The notes under the pieces: generated by a model | Databases searched by the model: none | The model's input: the letters and a program-made list of their open reading frames with translations, nothing else | What the model was told of the DNA's origin: nothing | Program-made: the position numbers and the translations under genes | In this document: positions 63,039 to 64,000 of the stretch, in pieces | How positions within the stretch are numbered: position 1 is the first letter of the stretch | How the letters are laid out: every line of letters starts with the position of its first letter | Assembly: GCA_905478795.1 (NCBI GenBank) | Contig: CAJQJX010000051.1 | Span: 1 to 64,000, forward strand | Length of the DNA: 64,000 nt | Reading direction: 5' to 3' | Origin: an uncultured Flavobacteriales bacterium | GTDB taxonomy: Bacteria > Bacteroidota > Bacteroidia > Flavobacteriales_D > Sanyastnellaceae

Positions 63039-63046
63039 GAAAATTA
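63039..63046 (-). promoter_or_regulatory. -7 box of the 91-residue gene
   Basis: Minus strand TAATTTTC, GCGA, ATG. Same spacing as at 27480 and 55666. Confidence 0.45.
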
Positions 63047-63083
63047 GCGCTTCGGACACCGTTGATTTTCGGAACTTCCATCC

Positions 63084-63647
63084 ATGACCACATCCACTCG
63101 CAACATGGCCTTTCGGCCAGCCATTATGCTGTTTCTGGGCGCTCTGTTGGGAGGCGGTGGACAGGGTGAAATCTTCGCCCAAGACGACAACCGCGGCTAC
63201 AAGGTGCAAGTGGGCGATGCCGTACCCGACTTCTCGCTCACAGACCTCGACGGAAAGACCTGGTCCAAGGAGTCCCTGATGGGCTCGGTCTATGTCCTCC
63301 AATTCACCGCTTCTTGGTGCAGTGTGTGCCGCAAAGAGATGCCCCATTTAGAGAAAAGGGTATGGCAAGTCTTTCAAGACGAGGGAGTGATGCTGCTGGG
63401 GGTCGACTTGGATGAACCGGCCGAAAAAGTTCAAGGCCTCGTGGAAGCCACCGGGGTCACCTACCCAGTTTGCTTGGACCCGGGAGGCGCGCTCTTCTCA
63501 GCCGTCACCCTTCCTAAAGCCGGTGTGACGCGCAATGTGGTGGTAGACCAAGAAGGCCGCATTGCTTTTCTGACACGTCTCTTCAATGAGGAGGAGTTTG
63601 AGTCCATGATCGCCGCCATCGAAACCCTGAACACTTCCTCAAAATGA
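63084..63647 (+). CDS. secreted thioredoxin-like (TlpA/ResA-type) protein
   Basis: 187 residues. Signal region AIMLFLGALLGGGGQGEIFA. The redoxin fold follows: VQVGDAVPDFSLTDLDGKTW, the active site FTASWCSVCRKEMPHLEK (CxxC) and the cis-Pro region LPKAGVTRNVVVDQEG. It would reduce or rearrange disulfides in the periplasm, or act in cytochrome maturation. The TPR gene starts within its stop (ATGA), so the two are coupled. Confidence 0.9.
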   Translation: MTTSTRNMAFRPAIMLFLGALLGGGGQGEIFAQDDNRGYKVQVGDAVPDFSLTDLDGKTWSKESLMGSVYVLQFTASWCSVCRKEMPHLEKRVWQVFQDEGVMLLGVDLDEPAEKVQGLVEATGVTYPVCLDPGGALFSAVTLPKAGVTRNVVVDQEGRIAFLTRLFNEEEFESMIAAIETLNTSSK

Positions 63648-64000
63648 GCAAGGATTTCACCCAGAAAAGAAAGGAGGCAGAAGCGCTGTATGCCCAGAAA
63701 AAGTGGGGCCAAGCGGAACAGTTGTTTGCCGAGGTCATGGCTCAAAATGAAAGCGCAGGATTGCCTGCAGATGGGGACATCATACACGATCACGCCGTCT
63801 GCGTTTTCCAACAAGGCCGAACAAAAGAAGCGCTACAGGCTTTTGATCGCGCCGTAGCATTGGAGCCGGACCACGCCTACCGCTATGCTTCGCGGGCATG
63901 GATTCGGGCCGCCATGAAAGATGTGGATGGCGCCATTGCCGACTACAAAAAAGCCTTGGAACTCGATCCCGAAGACGCCATCACCTTGAACAATCTCGGA
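63644..64000 (+). CDS. tetratricopeptide-repeat protein, 3'-truncated by the window
   Basis: 119 residues visible, open at the window end. Helical repeats such as ALQAFDRAVALEPDHAYRYA and AIADYKKALELDPEDAITLN fit TPR consensus positions. No signal peptide. TPR proteins scaffold protein contacts; the coupling to the TlpA-like gene is the only hint at a partner. Confidence 0.88.
   Translation, partial: MSKDFTQKRKEAEALYAQKKWGQAEQLFAEVMAQNESAGLPADGDIIHDHAVCVFQQGRTKEALQAFDRAVALEPDHAYRYASRAWIRAAMKDVDGAIADYKKALELDPEDAITLNNLG

Noticed and set aside
1-64000. tRNA, rRNA and riboswitch candidates
   Set aside because: Intergenic gaps are all under 200 bases, and none shows a cloverleaf, rRNA segment or known aptamer layout by eye.

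Overview
The window is a gene-dense stretch of a Bacteroidota chromosome. It looks like an aerobic, probably aquatic, Flavobacteriales-type bacterium with about 55-60% GC. The lineage is inferred from a TonB-dependent receptor with a carboxypeptidase-like N-terminal domain, PorV-like and PorP/SprF outer-membrane proteins, a giant PKD-type protein ending in a gliding-associated C-terminal domain, a caa3-type oxidase operon with two subunit III genes, promoters of the Bacteroidota type (TAnnTTTG) and no Shine-Dalgarno motifs. I see no rRNA, tRNA, CRISPR array, insertion sequence or prophage, and no gene-free stretch over 300 bases.

Layout. 1-1179: an MBOAT acyltransferase fragment joined out of frame to an SGNH-hydrolase-like fragment. 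1368-14616: a surface module made of a TonB receptor, a giant secreted protein, a PorV-like barrel and a second giant paralog; the two giants share an essentially identical 1,911-base 3' half. 14785-15695: greA, behind a hairpin/T-run leader, and a HIT protein. 20018-15705 (minus): His-rich lipoprotein, hemB, a Fur-family regulator, a BNR-repeat protein and ddl. 22833-20028 (minus): purK, then thyA-folA-yidD. 22867-25186: a small barrel protein, MscS and ruvC. 25318-33601: envelope polysaccharide region (flippase-like protein, GT2, ABC permease, fcl, two Wzi-like proteins, WecA-like transferase). 33628-38856: ctaB, two coxIII, coxIV, a double-domain SCO protein, DUF420 and a 74-residue protein. 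38873-43602: OmpA, TolC, HlyD, tsaB and a Rieske-like lipoprotein without iron ligands. 43660-49012: ahcY, a phosphopantetheinyl transferase, rpmH, an ABC exporter and gmd. 49016-52306 (minus): a RecB-like helicase-nuclease. 52412-55582: MbnP, MbnH and an Nramp-like transporter. 55678-61691: PKD/CHU_C giant and SprF. 61711 to the end: murB, a small unknown, a TlpA-like protein and a partial TPR protein.

How the parts work together. fcl and gmd together make GDP-L-fucose for the surface glycans that the GT2, WecA-like and Wzi-like proteins would assemble. The cox operon holds late oxidase subunits plus copper delivery (SCO, DUF420) and heme O synthesis (ctaB). The MbnP/MbnH pair and the transporter point to copper or other metal handling. 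Both giant-protein modules pair a large secreted protein with an outer-membrane partner of the type IX secretion world.

The most striking pattern is regulatory. At about ten genes a TAnnTTnn box ends exactly four bases before the start codon, and several more lie within ten bases. This predicts many leaderless transcripts and helps decide several start codons. Other points of note are the identical halves of the giant genes, the tandem SCO protein with one dead domain, the MbnP-MbnH-Nramp-like cluster and the divergent purK promoter packed into 33 bases. All calls come from reading sequence and translations by eye; no searches were run.
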